The translations under genes were made by a program, and so were the position numbers. Below are positions 38,135 to 47,321 of a stretch of 64,000 nucleotides of DNA, one piece after another; positions within the stretch are counted from its first letter, which is position 1, and each line of letters opens with the position of its first letter. Origin of the DNA: Burkholderia sp. D-99 (GTDB lineage Bacteria; Pseudomonadota; Gammaproteobacteria; Burkholderiales; Burkholderiaceae); NCBI RefSeq assembly GCF_011605345.1, contig NZ_JAAOXM010000005.1, positions 124,001 to 188,000 of the forward strand, given 5' to 3'. The notes beneath the pieces are model-generated. The model was not told the DNA's origin. It ran no database searches and saw only the letters and a list, made by a program, of their open reading frames with translations.

Positions 38135-38160
38135 AACCTACCCAACCGGAGAACAGGAAC

Positions 38161-39180
38161 ATGAGCAAGCAATTGCATCTCTACATCGCGTCGATCGGTT
38201 CGAAATGGCGTCGCGACGCCTCGGCTGTCGTGCCGCACGGGCTGCCTGCGTTACCGTACACCGTCGACGAGGCGCTCGAGGATGTGGCGGCCTGCCACGC
38301 GCTCGGTGCCCGGTTTTTCCACGTGCATTCGCGTGGCGAAAATGGCGAGCATGTTGCCGACCCGGCGTGGTATCAGGCATTTGCACGTGAATTCCGGCAG
38401 CGGTTTCCGGACGCACGTATCTGTTTTGCGACCAGCCGCTCCGGCGAGGTGATCGACCAGATCCGGGCGAAGGAGAGCGTGTTGCGGGAACAGCTCGACG
38501 AAGCCGATGCCAGGCTCGACGCCGAAGGTGTCCGGCTCGCGTGCGTTGCATCGGACGATCCGGTCGAACTTCCGGACCTGTTGACGGCGTTTACCGCGAC
38601 CGAAGTCCGCATCTATGCCGAGGATGCGGAGATCGGGCACGTTGCCGAGGCGCGCAGTGCGCGGATCACGCGCGATTTCTATCATCGTCTCGTCGCGGTG
38701 GCCACGGCGAAACGCGTGCTTCAGGAAATCGAGATCACGACGCCGCAGAGCATCGACGTGATCGAGAGACTGCAGCACGAGTCGTTCCTGCGTGCTCCGG
38801 TCAGCATTGTTCTGTTGCCGGGCTTTACGCGGTCGTTTCCGTTCGTTCCGGAACAGCTCGCCGAGATCGTGCGGCGTGCGCGCCGCGTGATCGAACGCAA
38901 CGAAGGTGGCGGCATGCTCACGCTCGGCTGCGTATTGCCGCCAGCGACGCCCGGCGCCGACGGTGAACGCGAGCGATTTGTCCGCTTCGCGGTCGAGCAT
39001 CCGCATATCGATGCGATCCGCATCGGGCTCGAGGACGCTCCGTATCTTGACGGCAAGCCGGCAAGCAATCGCGAGATCGTGCTCAGGACGCTGGCGCTGA
39101 TCGAGCGAAGCGGCGGCACGATCCGTATCGGGACCGAAGCACTGCCGTACACGTCGGCCGCTTCGACTGCCGCCGCGTAA
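38161..39180 (+). CDS. BKACE (DUF849) beta-keto acid cleavage enzyme-like protein
   Basis: A 339-residue protein with features of the beta-keto acid cleavage enzyme superfamily (retro-Claisen transfer between beta-keto acid and acetyl-CoA). The metal-binding H-x-H is at H54/H56 in RFFHVHSRGENG. The RIGLEDAPYLDGKPASNREI block corresponds to the conserved RxGLEDN...SN-x-E segment. The family normally continues with a metal-chelating His/Glu downstream that I have not located with certainty. It is more divergent than typical Kce enzymes, so the substrate cannot be assigned. GGAGAACAGG precedes the ATG. Third gene of the PEPC-like operon. Confidence 0.75.
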   Translation: MSKQLHLYIASIGSKWRRDASAVVPHGLPALPYTVDEALEDVAACHALGARFFHVHSRGENGEHVADPAWYQAFAREFRQRFPDARICFATSRSGEVIDQIRAKESVLREQLDEADARLDAEGVRLACVASDDPVELPDLLTAFTATEVRIYAEDAEIGHVAEARSARITRDFYHRLVAVATAKRVLQEIEITTPQSIDVIERLQHESFLRAPVSIVLLPGFTRSFPFVPEQLAEIVRRARRVIERNEGGGMLTLGCVLPPATPGADGERERFVRFAVEHPHIDAIRIGLEDAPYLDGKPASNREIVLRTLALIERSGGTIRIGTEALPYTSAASTAAA

Positions 39181-39474
39181 CGCCGGGAACGAGCACGGGG
39201 CGTGACATGCTGAACGCTGTTGTGTTGTCGGCGGAATCGTCGCCGCCACGCTGCCGTGCAATCCAGGCGTACTTCACGCCGGGACCTTCCGGCAGTAGCC
39301 GAGCGATTTTCTGGGGAATGTCGCGCACCGTCGTGACTCGCTTCAGTTCGCGCGGAAGGCGCCGAACTTCGGGCAGTGCCTCCGCGCGCAGCGGTTTGCT
39401 GACGTCCATTTCCATCGCGCCGTCGTGCGCCGGCCCGACCCGGCGGCAATCCGTAATCGCCAATGTCGTGATCG

Positions 39475-39555
39475 TACGCAATCCGTATCGCGCTCTACGC
39501 CGGTTGGCCTGCCACGACATCCGCGGTCGATGCGCTGGCCGCGTTGCCCGAATAA
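39475..39555 (+). pseudogene. C-terminal fragment of a carboxymuconolactone-decarboxylase-family gene
   Basis: An 27-codon frame ending in stop reads IALYAGWPATTSAVDALAAL, the characteristic C-terminal helix of CMD/AhpD-type proteins. Stops lie immediately upstream in this frame and no rest of the gene is readable, so it is a remnant. It precedes a tautomerase remnant, a common gene pair in Burkholderia. Confidence 0.5.
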
Positions 39556-39569
39556 CGGAGGGTGTCGAG

Positions 39570-39770
39570 ATGCCATACGCCCGAATTACGTTGCATGACG
39601 GTCAATCGGTCGACTGGTAGGCGGCGATTGCGACAGGCCTGCAGAATGCGCCCGAGCAAACGTTCGAGTTACCGGCGGGGACTGTTTCCACGTCTTTCAG
39701 CAGCGCCGGCAGGGCGAGTTCGTCCATGGCCGGGACGGATTCAGCGCTACGACCATCGGCGGTCCCGCCG
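39570..39770 (+). pseudogene. Tautomerase-family pseudogene
   Basis: After GGAGGG, an ATG opens MPYARITLHDGQSVDW and then meets a TAG stop. Reading past it gives AAIATGLQNAPEQTFELPAG, continuing the tautomerase pattern, before a frameshift. The shape (N-terminal strand then amphipathic helix) matches small tautomerases. The in-frame stop makes it a broken gene, unless readthrough occurs. Right-hand limit is approximate. Confidence 0.55.
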
Positions 39771-39969
39771 GGCGGTGAGAATGAAGGCACCGGCCGAGGC
39801 ATTCGCTTTAGCGGCTTAACCGCTGCGCGATTTGCTGAATCATTACCTCGGGCCGATTCGCCCGCGATACGTCGCATGTGCGCGCCGGGTGATCGCGCGA
39901 ATATCCCCGCTGGGACCTTGCGTCACGAAACCGAATCGGGAAGGTGGTCGTCGAGAACCGCCATGAACG

Positions 39970-40527
39970 CTACGCGAGATCGGCCAGGAACCGGCCAAAG
40001 AGAACCAGGCCCTGGGGCCACATCCCCAATTTTTCGGAGGCGCCGATATGGCCGAGCCGACCGGCGTTGATGAATCGTGAACCCCATGCGTCGGCAAACT
40101 GTCGTGCGCGTTCAACAGATACGTGCGGATCGTTGCTGCTGGCAACGACCATCGACGGGAACGGCAGCGTCTGGAGTGCCGTTGGCGTGAAACCGGTAAT
40201 AGCCGGATTCGCCAATGCAGCGTCCGTGTCCCGGTCGGTTGGTGCGACCAGAAAGGCACCGGCCACTAGCGCGCTCTTTTCCGTCAGTGCCCATCGGGTT
40301 GCCAGCGATGTTCCGAGACTATGGGCAGCGAGAATCACCGGGCGCGTGCGTTGCGCCACCTGACCGGACAGGCGCTTCGCCCACGCTTCGTAGTCGGCCT
40401 TCGCCCAGTCATCCTGGACGACCCGCTGCATCGACGGAAAGGCCAGCTCCCAATGGCTTTGCCAGTTGTCCGGACCGGAGTTTTGCCAACCCGGGAGTGT
40501 GAGGATGTCGAACGCGTCGGTCAACAC
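39970..40527 (-). CDS. RBBP9/YdeN-type alpha/beta hydrolase
   Basis: A 185-residue serine hydrolase. The catalytic triad is readable: S70 in AAHSLGTS, D133 in SSNDPHV and H160 in RLGHIGA. The N-terminal LTLPGWQNSGPDNWQSHWE block is a signature of the YdeN/RBBP9 group. The substrate is unknown. GTG at 40527 with AAGGAG seven bases upstream is the start; the longer frame has no family features. It is alone on its strand. Confidence 0.86.
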   Translation of the reverse strand: MLTDAFDILTLPGWQNSGPDNWQSHWELAFPSMQRVVQDDWAKADYEAWAKRLSGQVAQRTRPVILAAHSLGTSLATRWALTEKSALVAGAFLVAPTDRDTDAALANPAITGFTPTALQTLPFPSMVVASSNDPHVSVERARQFADAWGSRFINAGRLGHIGASEKLGMWPQGLVLFGRFLADLA

Positions 40528-40806
40528 GGTGACTCCTTGCAGTGAACATTGGCCGTATTGTCGGTCGCACCCGATACCCCGGAAAGAGACAGACTGGTTC
40601 AAAGCGGCTGACCTGTACTGGTCACGCGTCAATACGGATTCCGGCGTAATGCACGTTGACCGTGCGAGACCGGACGCAGTGCGGCGTTGGCTCGCGTATG
40701 TCGAGATCGATGTATTTCCCGGACGACATGTCGACCATCGCGGGAATAAACGGGCCTGCTTCCCGGTATGTCGATCACGCACCGGAGGCATCGAGAGGAG
40801 GCGCCA

Positions 40807-41766
40807 ATGCACTACAGGGAGCGACAGGCCCGGGACGCGGCGGGCCGGGCGCAGCGAGATCGCGAGGGCGCCCTGAACGTGGGCGAGGCCCAACGGTCAT
40901 CGGGGTTGCAGGAGGGCGCCGGCATGCGCCCGCCGCGGCGCAATCGTGCACCGCGTCCCGCACCGCACACGCATGGCCCCGATGCCGGTCCACCGGCGTC
41001 GGCGCATGACCGGATGCGCAAGACCGCGCGAAGGCTGCAGCTCGGGTCCGGCATCCTGCTGTGGCTCTATATTTCCATTCACATGGTCAATCACGCGCTC
41101 GGCATCTGGTCGATCGATATCGCCGAGCGCGGGCTGCACCTGGCGATCGGGCTCTGGCAAAGCGTGCCCGGAACGATCGTGCTGTACGGCGCGGCCGGCC
41201 TGCATTTCGCGCTGGCGATCCGCACCATTTACGGCCGCCGGCACTGGTCGCTACCGCCCGCTGAGTGGCTGCGTCTCTGGGCGGGACTCAGCCTGCCCAT
41301 GCTGTTGATCCGCCATGTGGTCGGGACCCGTGTGGCGACCTCGTTCTACGGGTTCGAGCCGAACTACGAACGGGTCATCGTGTCGCTCCTCACGAGCGGC
41401 ACGCAGGGGCTGCAGATCGCGCTGCTCGCACCGGGGTGGGTCCACGGCAGTCTCGGGTTGTGGTTTCATCTGCGCCGGCATGCGTTGTTTCGTCGCGCGA
41501 GGTTCGTGCTGCTGGCCATGCTCGTCCTGCTGCCCGTGCTGTCGGCGGCGGGCTTCGTGCAGATGACGCGCGCGATCGTGCCGGAAAGTCTTGCCGTACC
41601 GGCGCCCGATGCGGCGCTGGTTGCGCATCGCGCCGCGCTCGACAGCTGGCGGCATCTCCTCGTCGCCGGTTATCTGGCGCTGATTGCGATTGCCTTCGCC
41701 GGCGGTCAGTTGCGAAACCGGCTCTGGGGCGGTGGTTCGCACGATCCATTCCGTGAGCCGCGGTAA
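40807..41766 (+). CDS. Stand-alone cytochrome-b-like membrane domain (CyaC N-terminal type)
   Basis: A 319-residue protein. After a Pro/Arg-rich N-terminal tail of about 70 residues, about six membrane helices follow with several well-placed histidines: LYISIHMVNHALG, GLHFALAIR, MLLIRHVVGTR and APGWVHGSLGLWFHL. This is the succinate-dehydrogenase-cytochrome-b-like sensor domain that precedes the cyclase domain in haem-containing CyaC adenylate cyclases of rhizobia. Here neither a cyclase nor a ferredoxin domain is attached. Probably a haem-binding redox or sensing module. Start at 40807 with AGGAG about six bases upstream. A small frame and the AlkC-like gene follow closely. Confidence 0.75.
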   Translation: MHYRERQARDAAGRAQRDREGALNVGEAQRSSGLQEGAGMRPPRRNRAPRPAPHTHGPDAGPPASAHDRMRKTARRLQLGSGILLWLYISIHMVNHALGIWSIDIAERGLHLAIGLWQSVPGTIVLYGAAGLHFALAIRTIYGRRHWSLPPAEWLRLWAGLSLPMLLIRHVVGTRVATSFYGFEPNYERVIVSLLTSGTQGLQIALLAPGWVHGSLGLWFHLRRHALFRRARFVLLAMLVLLPVLSAAGFVQMTRAIVPESLAVPAPDAALVAHRAALDSWRHLLVAGYLALIAIAFAGGQLRNRLWGGGSHDPFREPR

Positions 41767-41776
41767 GAACCAACGC

Positions 41777-41965
41777 ATGAATACCGCACGCCCGCTCGCG
41801 GTTCGCCATCCGCGCGCGTCGGCTGCACCGGCACCGGCACCGGCACCGGCATCGGCGCAAGCCGGCCACGCGAAGTCTGCTGACAGAGTCTGGCAGGAGC
41901 TTCGGCGATACTGTGCGCTTTCGCACCCGATGATCCGCGGCGCATGTCGGATCCCCTCGCCATGA
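41777..41965 (+). CDS. Possible small protein between cytochrome-b-like and DNA-repair genes
   Basis: A 62-residue frame beginning ten bases after the previous gene and ending in an ATGA overlap with the DNA-repair gene. Composition is Ala/Pro-rich in the middle (from the CACCGG repeat) and lacks recognised motifs. The tight spacing on both sides argues for translation, and the sequence itself is not informative. It could also be only a leader. Confidence 0.35.
   Translation: MNTARPLAVRHPRASAAPAPAPAPASAQAGHAKSADRVWQELRRYCALSHPMIRGACRIPSP
41824..41853. repeat. Hexanucleotide tandem repeat (CACCGG-type)
   Basis: About four copies of a six-base unit (CACCGG, last copies slightly changed to CATCGG), encoding Pro-Ala repeats in the small frame that covers it. 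Slipped-strand length change would stay in frame because the unit is six bases. Confidence 0.6.
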
Positions 41966-43071
41966 CAACCACTCAAGTTCCCGTCCCGCTGAAGGAATCG
42001 CTGGGGAAGCAGCAATTCCACGCGCTGTCCGACGTGCTGCATTCGATCGAGCCTGCCTTCGACCGGCCGGCATTTCTGGCGACGGCGCTCGACGGCCTCG
42101 ACGGCTTGACGCTGATGGAGCGCGTCAGGCGCGCCAGTGTCGCGATCGACACGGGCGCACGACCGCTACCGGGCGGGTACGATGCCGTGCTGGCCTTGTT
42201 GGAGGAGGCAGCGCCTCGATTGGGCCGGGGTTTCATATCGCTGATCGCCCCCGATTACGTCGGGCAGTACGGTCGTCACGCCTTCGACCGTTCGATGGCC
42301 GCGCTGAAATACTTCACGCCGTTCGGCACGTCGGAATTCGCGGTGCGCGAATTCCTGCGCATCGACCAGGCGCGGGCGCTCGCAACGATGGAAGCCTGGT
42401 CGCAGGATGCGGACGATGCCGTACGCCGGCTGGCAAGCGAGGGAAGTCGCCCGCGTCTGCCCTGGTCGTTCCGGCTCCGTGAGATCGAGGCCGACCCGGC
42501 GCTGGCCGCGCGGATTCTCGACAACCTTCGCTCGGACTCGAGCGCGTATGTGCGCCGCTCGGTCGCGAATCACCTGAACGATGTGGCGAAGACGCATCCG
42601 GCGTGGGTGCTCGATCGGGCCGAACGATGGGGCGGCGACCATCCGCATACGCGATGGATCGTCCGTCATGCGCTCCGCACGCTCGTGAAGCAGGGCGATG
42701 CGCGAGCGCTCGCGATACTGGGTGCCGACAGTGCGCCGCGTCTGGAAATCGGCCCGTTCGACGTGACGCCCGCGCAGGTAGTGCTCGGCGAGTCGATCAC
42801 GCTTGCCTGCGAGCTGCAATCGACGGCCGAAGCCGCGCAGCGGCTCGTCGTCGATTACCGTATCGCGTATGTGAAGCAGAATGGCGACGCGTCGCCGAAG
42901 GTGTTCAAGCTGAAGGGGCTGACGCTCGAACCCGGCCAGCGCATCACGCTGCGGCATAGTCGCCTGATGCGCGATTTCACGACGCGCCGGCACTATGCGG
43001 GCCGGCATGAGGTCGAGCTGATCGTCAATGGCCAGGTCGTTGCGCGATCGTTTTTCGAGCTCGCCGTGTGA
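41962..43071 (+). CDS. DNA alkylation repair protein (AlkC/AlkD-like HEAT repeats)
   Basis: A 369-residue protein with HEAT-like helical repeats (about 60-240) including LPWSFRLREIEADPALAARIL and DSSAYVRRSVANHLNDVAKT, then a C-terminal beta-rich domain (about 250-369) as in AlkC. These glycosylases remove alkylated bases (3-methyladenine and similar) without base flipping. Start at 41962 is favoured by the ATGA overlap with the small frame; ATG at 41944 is the alternative. An adjacent haem-type sensor domain is upstream. Confidence 0.85.
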   Translation: MTTTQVPVPLKESLGKQQFHALSDVLHSIEPAFDRPAFLATALDGLDGLTLMERVRRASVAIDTGARPLPGGYDAVLALLEEAAPRLGRGFISLIAPDYVGQYGRHAFDRSMAALKYFTPFGTSEFAVREFLRIDQARALATMEAWSQDADDAVRRLASEGSRPRLPWSFRLREIEADPALAARILDNLRSDSSAYVRRSVANHLNDVAKTHPAWVLDRAERWGGDHPHTRWIVRHALRTLVKQGDARALAILGADSAPRLEIGPFDVTPAQVVLGESITLACELQSTAEAAQRLVVDYRIAYVKQNGDASPKVFKLKGLTLEPGQRITLRHSRLMRDFTTRRHYAGRHEVELIVNGQVVARSFFELAV

Positions 43072-43830
43072 GTGGGGGGCGGGCTCGGTGGAAGTTGCCA
43101 TGTGCGTTCCAGCGCGAGGGCGACCGAGTCGACAGAGTTCTGTCTCGTTGTCGCGAGTAGCCAATTGCTTGACTCGGCCGTGTACCGCCGCTTCCATCGG
43201 CAATACGTCCGCCCTGATATCTGCAGTCGCCGAACCGGATCAACCACCGGCATACCCGGCTCGGCCTGCAAGCGTGCCGCTATGGTCAATGCAGCCCGCT
43301 GAAGCGTGGATCAATATACGCATCGACGTCCTGAGACTGCTTGTACACGCCATTGCGCACGTTGAACGCATTCGCGTTTCGCGTCGAGCCATAGATCGAA
43401 TTGACGGATGTGTCGGACAACGTCGAGTAGACCGGGATGGGCAGGGCCGAATGATCGTTGCGGGCCTGGCCGCGGGGTGATGTGGCCAGCACATCGACTG
43501 GAATGAAAATGGCCGACAGTGGTGTATGTAACCGTGAGCGCTGTCTCCGACGTCGGCGAGTCGCTACGACCGCGAAATTGTTCCGTGCAATCCGCATACC
43601 TCGCCCGCAGATGCCCGTGCGCGGGTGTCAGGTGATGGAATCAGGATCCGGACAACAGCGGACCCTCGTCAACCACCTTACCCCCGTCGACTACAAGGCC
43701 GGGTCGATCGCCGCATGAGGCGCCGTACGTGAAATCGAGGCAGGGTCGCGACTGTCCAGCCACGATTGGCGTTCAAGCGAACGCCATCGGCACAATCCAC
43801 GAATTTCGACTCCGGCATCCGCCGGGATCG
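43072..43830. other. Intergenic region with doubtful short frame
   Basis: About 760 bases with no clear gene. A minus-strand frame at 43286-43597 (103 codons) has an Arg-rich N-terminus and a more ordered C-terminal half (SVNSIYGSTRNANAFNVRNG, then DVDAYIDPRFSGLH). The C-terminal part could be a small secreted protein or a fragment of one, but support is weak, so it is not called as a gene. Confidence 0.35.
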
Positions 43831-45579
43831 CTACGGCATCAACCGATCCAGCAGCGGCGACCGGAAGATCCGGTTCGGGTCGTAGCGTTCGAGGGTCGCG
43901 CGCGCCGCATCCCACGTGCTCTGCGCCGGCTGTCCTTCACGATGCAGGTTCGGAATCGTGCTGGTGAGCATCGTGTCGTCTTGCCAGGCAGCTGTATCGG
44001 TGTAGCCCCAACCCTTCGACCATTCGGGGCGAAGCGTCGCATACGAACCGGTGTAGTTCGAGAGCATCCATTGCTCGATCTCGCGATAGAAGCGATCGGC
44101 AGACGGCGTGCCCGGTAACGTCAGAATATCGAACCACACGGCGACGTCCCAATCCGGCCGGTCGGGGCGCGGCTTGAGTGCGGACAGGGTGGGCACGGCT
44201 GCGCCGGCGCCGACATCGGCCGGCTTGTCGAGACCGGTGATACGGATTTCGACGGGACCGTTCATCGGATACTCGCCACGCGCCTTGTACGTGTCGACGC
44301 GGTTCTGATAGAACTGCACGAATTCGCTGATCACGCGTTGCACGTCGGCGCGCCGCGCCAGTACCGCGTAGCCGTTCGCGGTGACGCGCAGCGTCGTCGG
44401 TCGAATGTACTGCAGCACGGTGCGCGACCAGCCCCAGATATCCCCGCTAAGCGTGAGCGCGAGACCGGCGGCCGTGATGGCCAATTGCGTCTGGCCGAAC
44501 AGCGGCGTCAATGCGCCTTCGCCGCCGATCACGATCCGTTTGACGAGGTCCGAGATGGACTGCGGGATCGAATCGGAGAACGGATAGTTGTACGGCTGCG
44601 TGACGGCGCGCGACAGGAACGGTTTGCTGGGCGTCGGCGTCCAGACCTTAAGCCACGGGCTGGAGGTGAACGGGAACCAGATGGCTTCCACCCGGCCCGC
44701 ACGATCGAGATACGACGCGATCGTGCGGCCCGATGTGCCGGCCGGCGCAAACAGTTCGGATGCCGGAATGTCAACGTAGCTCTGGCAGCGTAGCCGCTGG
44801 TTCGGGCCCGCCGTCAGCGTGACTTCGACGACGAACGCCCGCCCGATGTGCGTGAGGAACGCGCCGATCTCGGGATCGCTGCGCTCGAACCGGCGCAGCA
44901 CGTATTGCTGCCGGGCCGGATCGTACACGACCGCGGTGAGCGCGACCACGAGGTTGCTCAGTGAGCCGTAGGTGTGGCCCGGTTGCAAGGTTTCACCGGC
45001 CGCCGGCACGGCAGTGCCATGTGCATCGATCGCGAGCGCACCGCCGAGCGTGATGTCGCCTGGCGCAGGCGCGGCAATCACGCCGAGGCCATACTGCTCG
45101 AGCGTCGCGAGCAACGACTCCAGCGAGATGCCCGTTTGGGCGGTGACGCGCGCCGGACGTGCCGACGTGTCGACGGAGACGGCCGTCAGCGACTTCGTCG
45201 TATCGAGCAGCACCAGGTTCGCGGCACCGGCGGCCGGATCCAGCGTCAGCGGCGACCAGTTGTGCATGTACCCGCGCGGGCGGATCCGGTAGCCGTTCGC
45301 GCGCGCCCAGTTGACCGCCGCGACGACGTCGTCGGCAGAGCGCGGCGCGGCGGTCCATACGTCCTGCACCGCGATTTCGCCGCTCCAGTTCTGGAACGCC
45401 TGCTTGTAAAGCGGGATATCGGCCGGGAAGCCGGGCGGCGTCGCGTCAGCGGTCCGCGCGTTGGCCGCAATCTGGTAGAGCGGCGTCCAGCCGGTGACGA
45501 CGCCTGCGGCCGCGAGCTTCGCCATATCGGCGAGGAAAGCGCGGCGCGACGCAGGTTCGTCTCGGAAGTCTTGACTCAT
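43831..45579 (-). CDS. Cholesterol oxidase-type FAD-linked oxidoreductase (secreted, VAO fold)
   Basis: A 582-residue flavoprotein. The twin-arginine signal-like segment SRRAFLADMAKLAAAG occupies residues 11-26. A VAO/PCMH FAD domain includes the PRGYMHNWSPL segment, in which H106 is the candidate covalent FAD-binding histidine of type II cholesterol oxidases. The substrate-binding domain follows (from about 260 to the end). The family oxidises and isomerises 3-beta-hydroxysterols. The ATG at 45579 with CTGGAG six bases upstream is preferred over the longer frame from 45657, which would hide the Tat signal. It diverges from the LuxR gene at the edge of the antifungal cluster. Confidence 0.85.
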   Translation of the reverse strand: MSQDFRDEPASRRAFLADMAKLAAAGVVTGWTPLYQIAANARTADATPPGFPADIPLYKQAFQNWSGEIAVQDVWTAAPRSADDVVAAVNWARANGYRIRPRGYMHNWSPLTLDPAAGAANLVLLDTTKSLTAVSVDTSARPARVTAQTGISLESLLATLEQYGLGVIAAPAPGDITLGGALAIDAHGTAVPAAGETLQPGHTYGSLSNLVVALTAVVYDPARQQYVLRRFERSDPEIGAFLTHIGRAFVVEVTLTAGPNQRLRCQSYVDIPASELFAPAGTSGRTIASYLDRAGRVEAIWFPFTSSPWLKVWTPTPSKPFLSRAVTQPYNYPFSDSIPQSISDLVKRIVIGGEGALTPLFGQTQLAITAAGLALTLSGDIWGWSRTVLQYIRPTTLRVTANGYAVLARRADVQRVISEFVQFYQNRVDTYKARGEYPMNGPVEIRITGLDKPADVGAGAAVPTLSALKPRPDRPDWDVAVWFDILTLPGTPSADRFYREIEQWMLSNYTGSYATLRPEWSKGWGYTDTAAWQDDTMLTSTIPNLHREGQPAQSTWDAARATLERYDPNRIFRSPLLDRLMP

Positions 45580-46487
45580 GGTGTGCTCCAGTTTTTTCGG
45601 AATGGTTTTGACAATCGGAAAGACGACTGATGACGCGTTGATACCGGGATGCGGCAATTCGAACAGCAGCGATGCGAGGTAAAGCGTTGGCCGGTCAGGA
45701 TTGAAAAGGCGACCGGTTCGGCGATTCGCGGACGCGCATCACCGCGGACCTCTGGAAGGAAATCCAGAAGTTGCCCGGTTTCTTATTCAACTGGCGCCGG
45801 CCTGTCCTGTCGGCAGGCGAGTAGGGGAATTCGACTGAATATCGCGTGACGAAGCGCTAGCCGCGACGATCAATAAAGGACGATTGCGCGTGAATATTTA
45901 TTCTCATGTTTCACATTTTTAAATAAAATCACTCGCAATTTAAGATCGGTTGATGATTCACCCCTTGCAGCGCCGAAATGGTATCAATCTGTTCGATGTG
46001 TGACAAGCGGCGCTCGATGCCAAAAGCATGGTGGAGAACGAATAATCCTGGATGAAATCCACCCCAGCTTCTCTCGAACGATGTTTCGCAAACGGAACTG
46101 AAACAGAAACTAAAGCTCCCGCGCGCAATGCATGGCTGGATTGTTGCGAAATATCGTGGCAAATAATGGCGAATCTATTCATTCAAAACTGGTACATCAA
46201 TCGATTTCAGTTTTGTTGAACGAAGCGCCTGAAGAAAATATCCAATTGACTGCAAAATATCTTAAATCGTAGATATCATACGCAGCTAGGGTATTCGTGC
46301 ATCAAATCAATGAGAGGAATCGTTTCGACGTTTTTTGTTGCGTTTTATTCGGTAAACACGCCAAGAGCGCGCTTTTATTCCGCCACACTCAATGACTGAA
46401 ATAAATGTTCCAGCTTATGGCAGGGTTCGCCAGCAATCGTCAATCCCTGCGCCGCCGTCCTCAAGCACGCACAACAAGGAGAGTCAG
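45580..46487. promoter_or_regulatory. AT-rich divergent region upstream of the LuxR regulator
   Basis: No gene recognised in about 900 bases. From about 45880 to 46400 the AT content is clearly higher than in neighbours (for example TTTTTAAATAAAATCAC near 45913). This is the likely promoter zone of both the cholesterol oxidase and the LuxR genes. Short minus-strand frames here (near 45929-46182) have no family character. Confidence 0.4.
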
Positions 46488-47321
46488 ATGGTCGCGATCT
46501 TCGCGAAGCTCGGGAAGGTGATTTCGAGCGCCGGCAGTGAGCGGTTCGCATCCGACATGCATGCATTGCTGGTCGGATCGATTCCGGTCGCAACCACCAG
46601 GATGACGGAATGGACGCTCGATGAGCCGGCGGGCGAAGTGGTCCACGTGGAATCGCTCGGTGCGTTCGGCGCGACGCGCGACGACGGACGCGGCGGCGCA
46701 CCGGTCGCGCACGGCGAGCGGGAACCGGCGACGCATCCACTGCGGAACCGGATCGTGGCCGCTTGCGACCGGCAGCTCATTCACGTCGATCCGCTGATGC
46801 GGCGCGGCAACGGCGGCGAGGTCGTGCCGCCGCGTGGGGCGGGCGTGGGATTCCAGTGCCACCTCGTGTCGCGCAAGGCGAATCGCCGCTACGTGATCTC
46901 GTTGCATCGTGCGGCGTCGCATGACGACTTTTCGTTGCAGGAGATGTCGTTCCTGAGAAATTTCGCCGATACGCTGCTGCCGCTCGTCGAGTGGCATGCA
47001 TCGACGCGGCGGCAGGGCGTGCGCGAAAGCGGGACGCCGCGCGGTGCGATGGCGCTCGGGTCGGGTGTCGAGGCGCTGCGCCACGAGTTTGAATCGCGGC
47101 TTGCGCGCGCCTCGGTCGTGCTGTCGGCGCGCGAAAGCGAAGTGTGTCTCGGCCTGCTCGCGGGCAAGATGCTGCGCGAAATGGCCGGCGAGCTCGGCGT
47201 CAAGGAGAGCACGGTCGAGACGTACATCAAGCGTGCCGCGGTGAAGCTCGGCATCAGCGGCCGGCACGGGCTCACGAAATGGATGATCGACAATTGCGTG
47301 CCGTGCGCATCGGCGGCATGA
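46488..47321 (+). CDS. LuxR-type regulator near the NRPS cluster (ambR-like)
   Basis: A 277-residue protein with a sensor-like N-terminal region without a strong signature and a C-terminal LuxR helix-turn-helix beginning LSARESEVCLGLLAGKMLRE and ending with the STVETYIKRAAVKLGI segment. AAGGAG lies about six bases before the ATG at 46488. Occidiofungin clusters carry LuxR-type regulators (ambR1/ambR2) near the exporter, and this gene sits in the corresponding place. It converges with the exporter gene. Confidence 0.8.
   Translation: MVAIFAKLGKVISSAGSERFASDMHALLVGSIPVATTRMTEWTLDEPAGEVVHVESLGAFGATRDDGRGGAPVAHGEREPATHPLRNRIVAACDRQLIHVDPLMRRGNGGEVVPPRGAGVGFQCHLVSRKANRRYVISLHRAASHDDFSLQEMSFLRNFADTLLPLVEWHASTRRQGVRESGTPRGAMALGSGVEALRHEFESRLARASVVLSARESEVCLGLLAGKMLREMAGELGVKESTVETYIKRAAVKLGISGRHGLTKWMIDNCVPCASAA

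Noticed and set aside
39083..39520. Minus-strand 145-codon frame overlapping the BKACE 3' end and CMD remnant
   Set aside because: Overlaps the end of a well-supported gene on the other strand and shows no family features; the plus-strand remnants explain the region better.
45929..46182. Two overlapping minus-strand frames in the AT-rich region before the LuxR gene
   Set aside because: Short, no motifs, no clear ribosome-binding site; the region is better read as regulatory.
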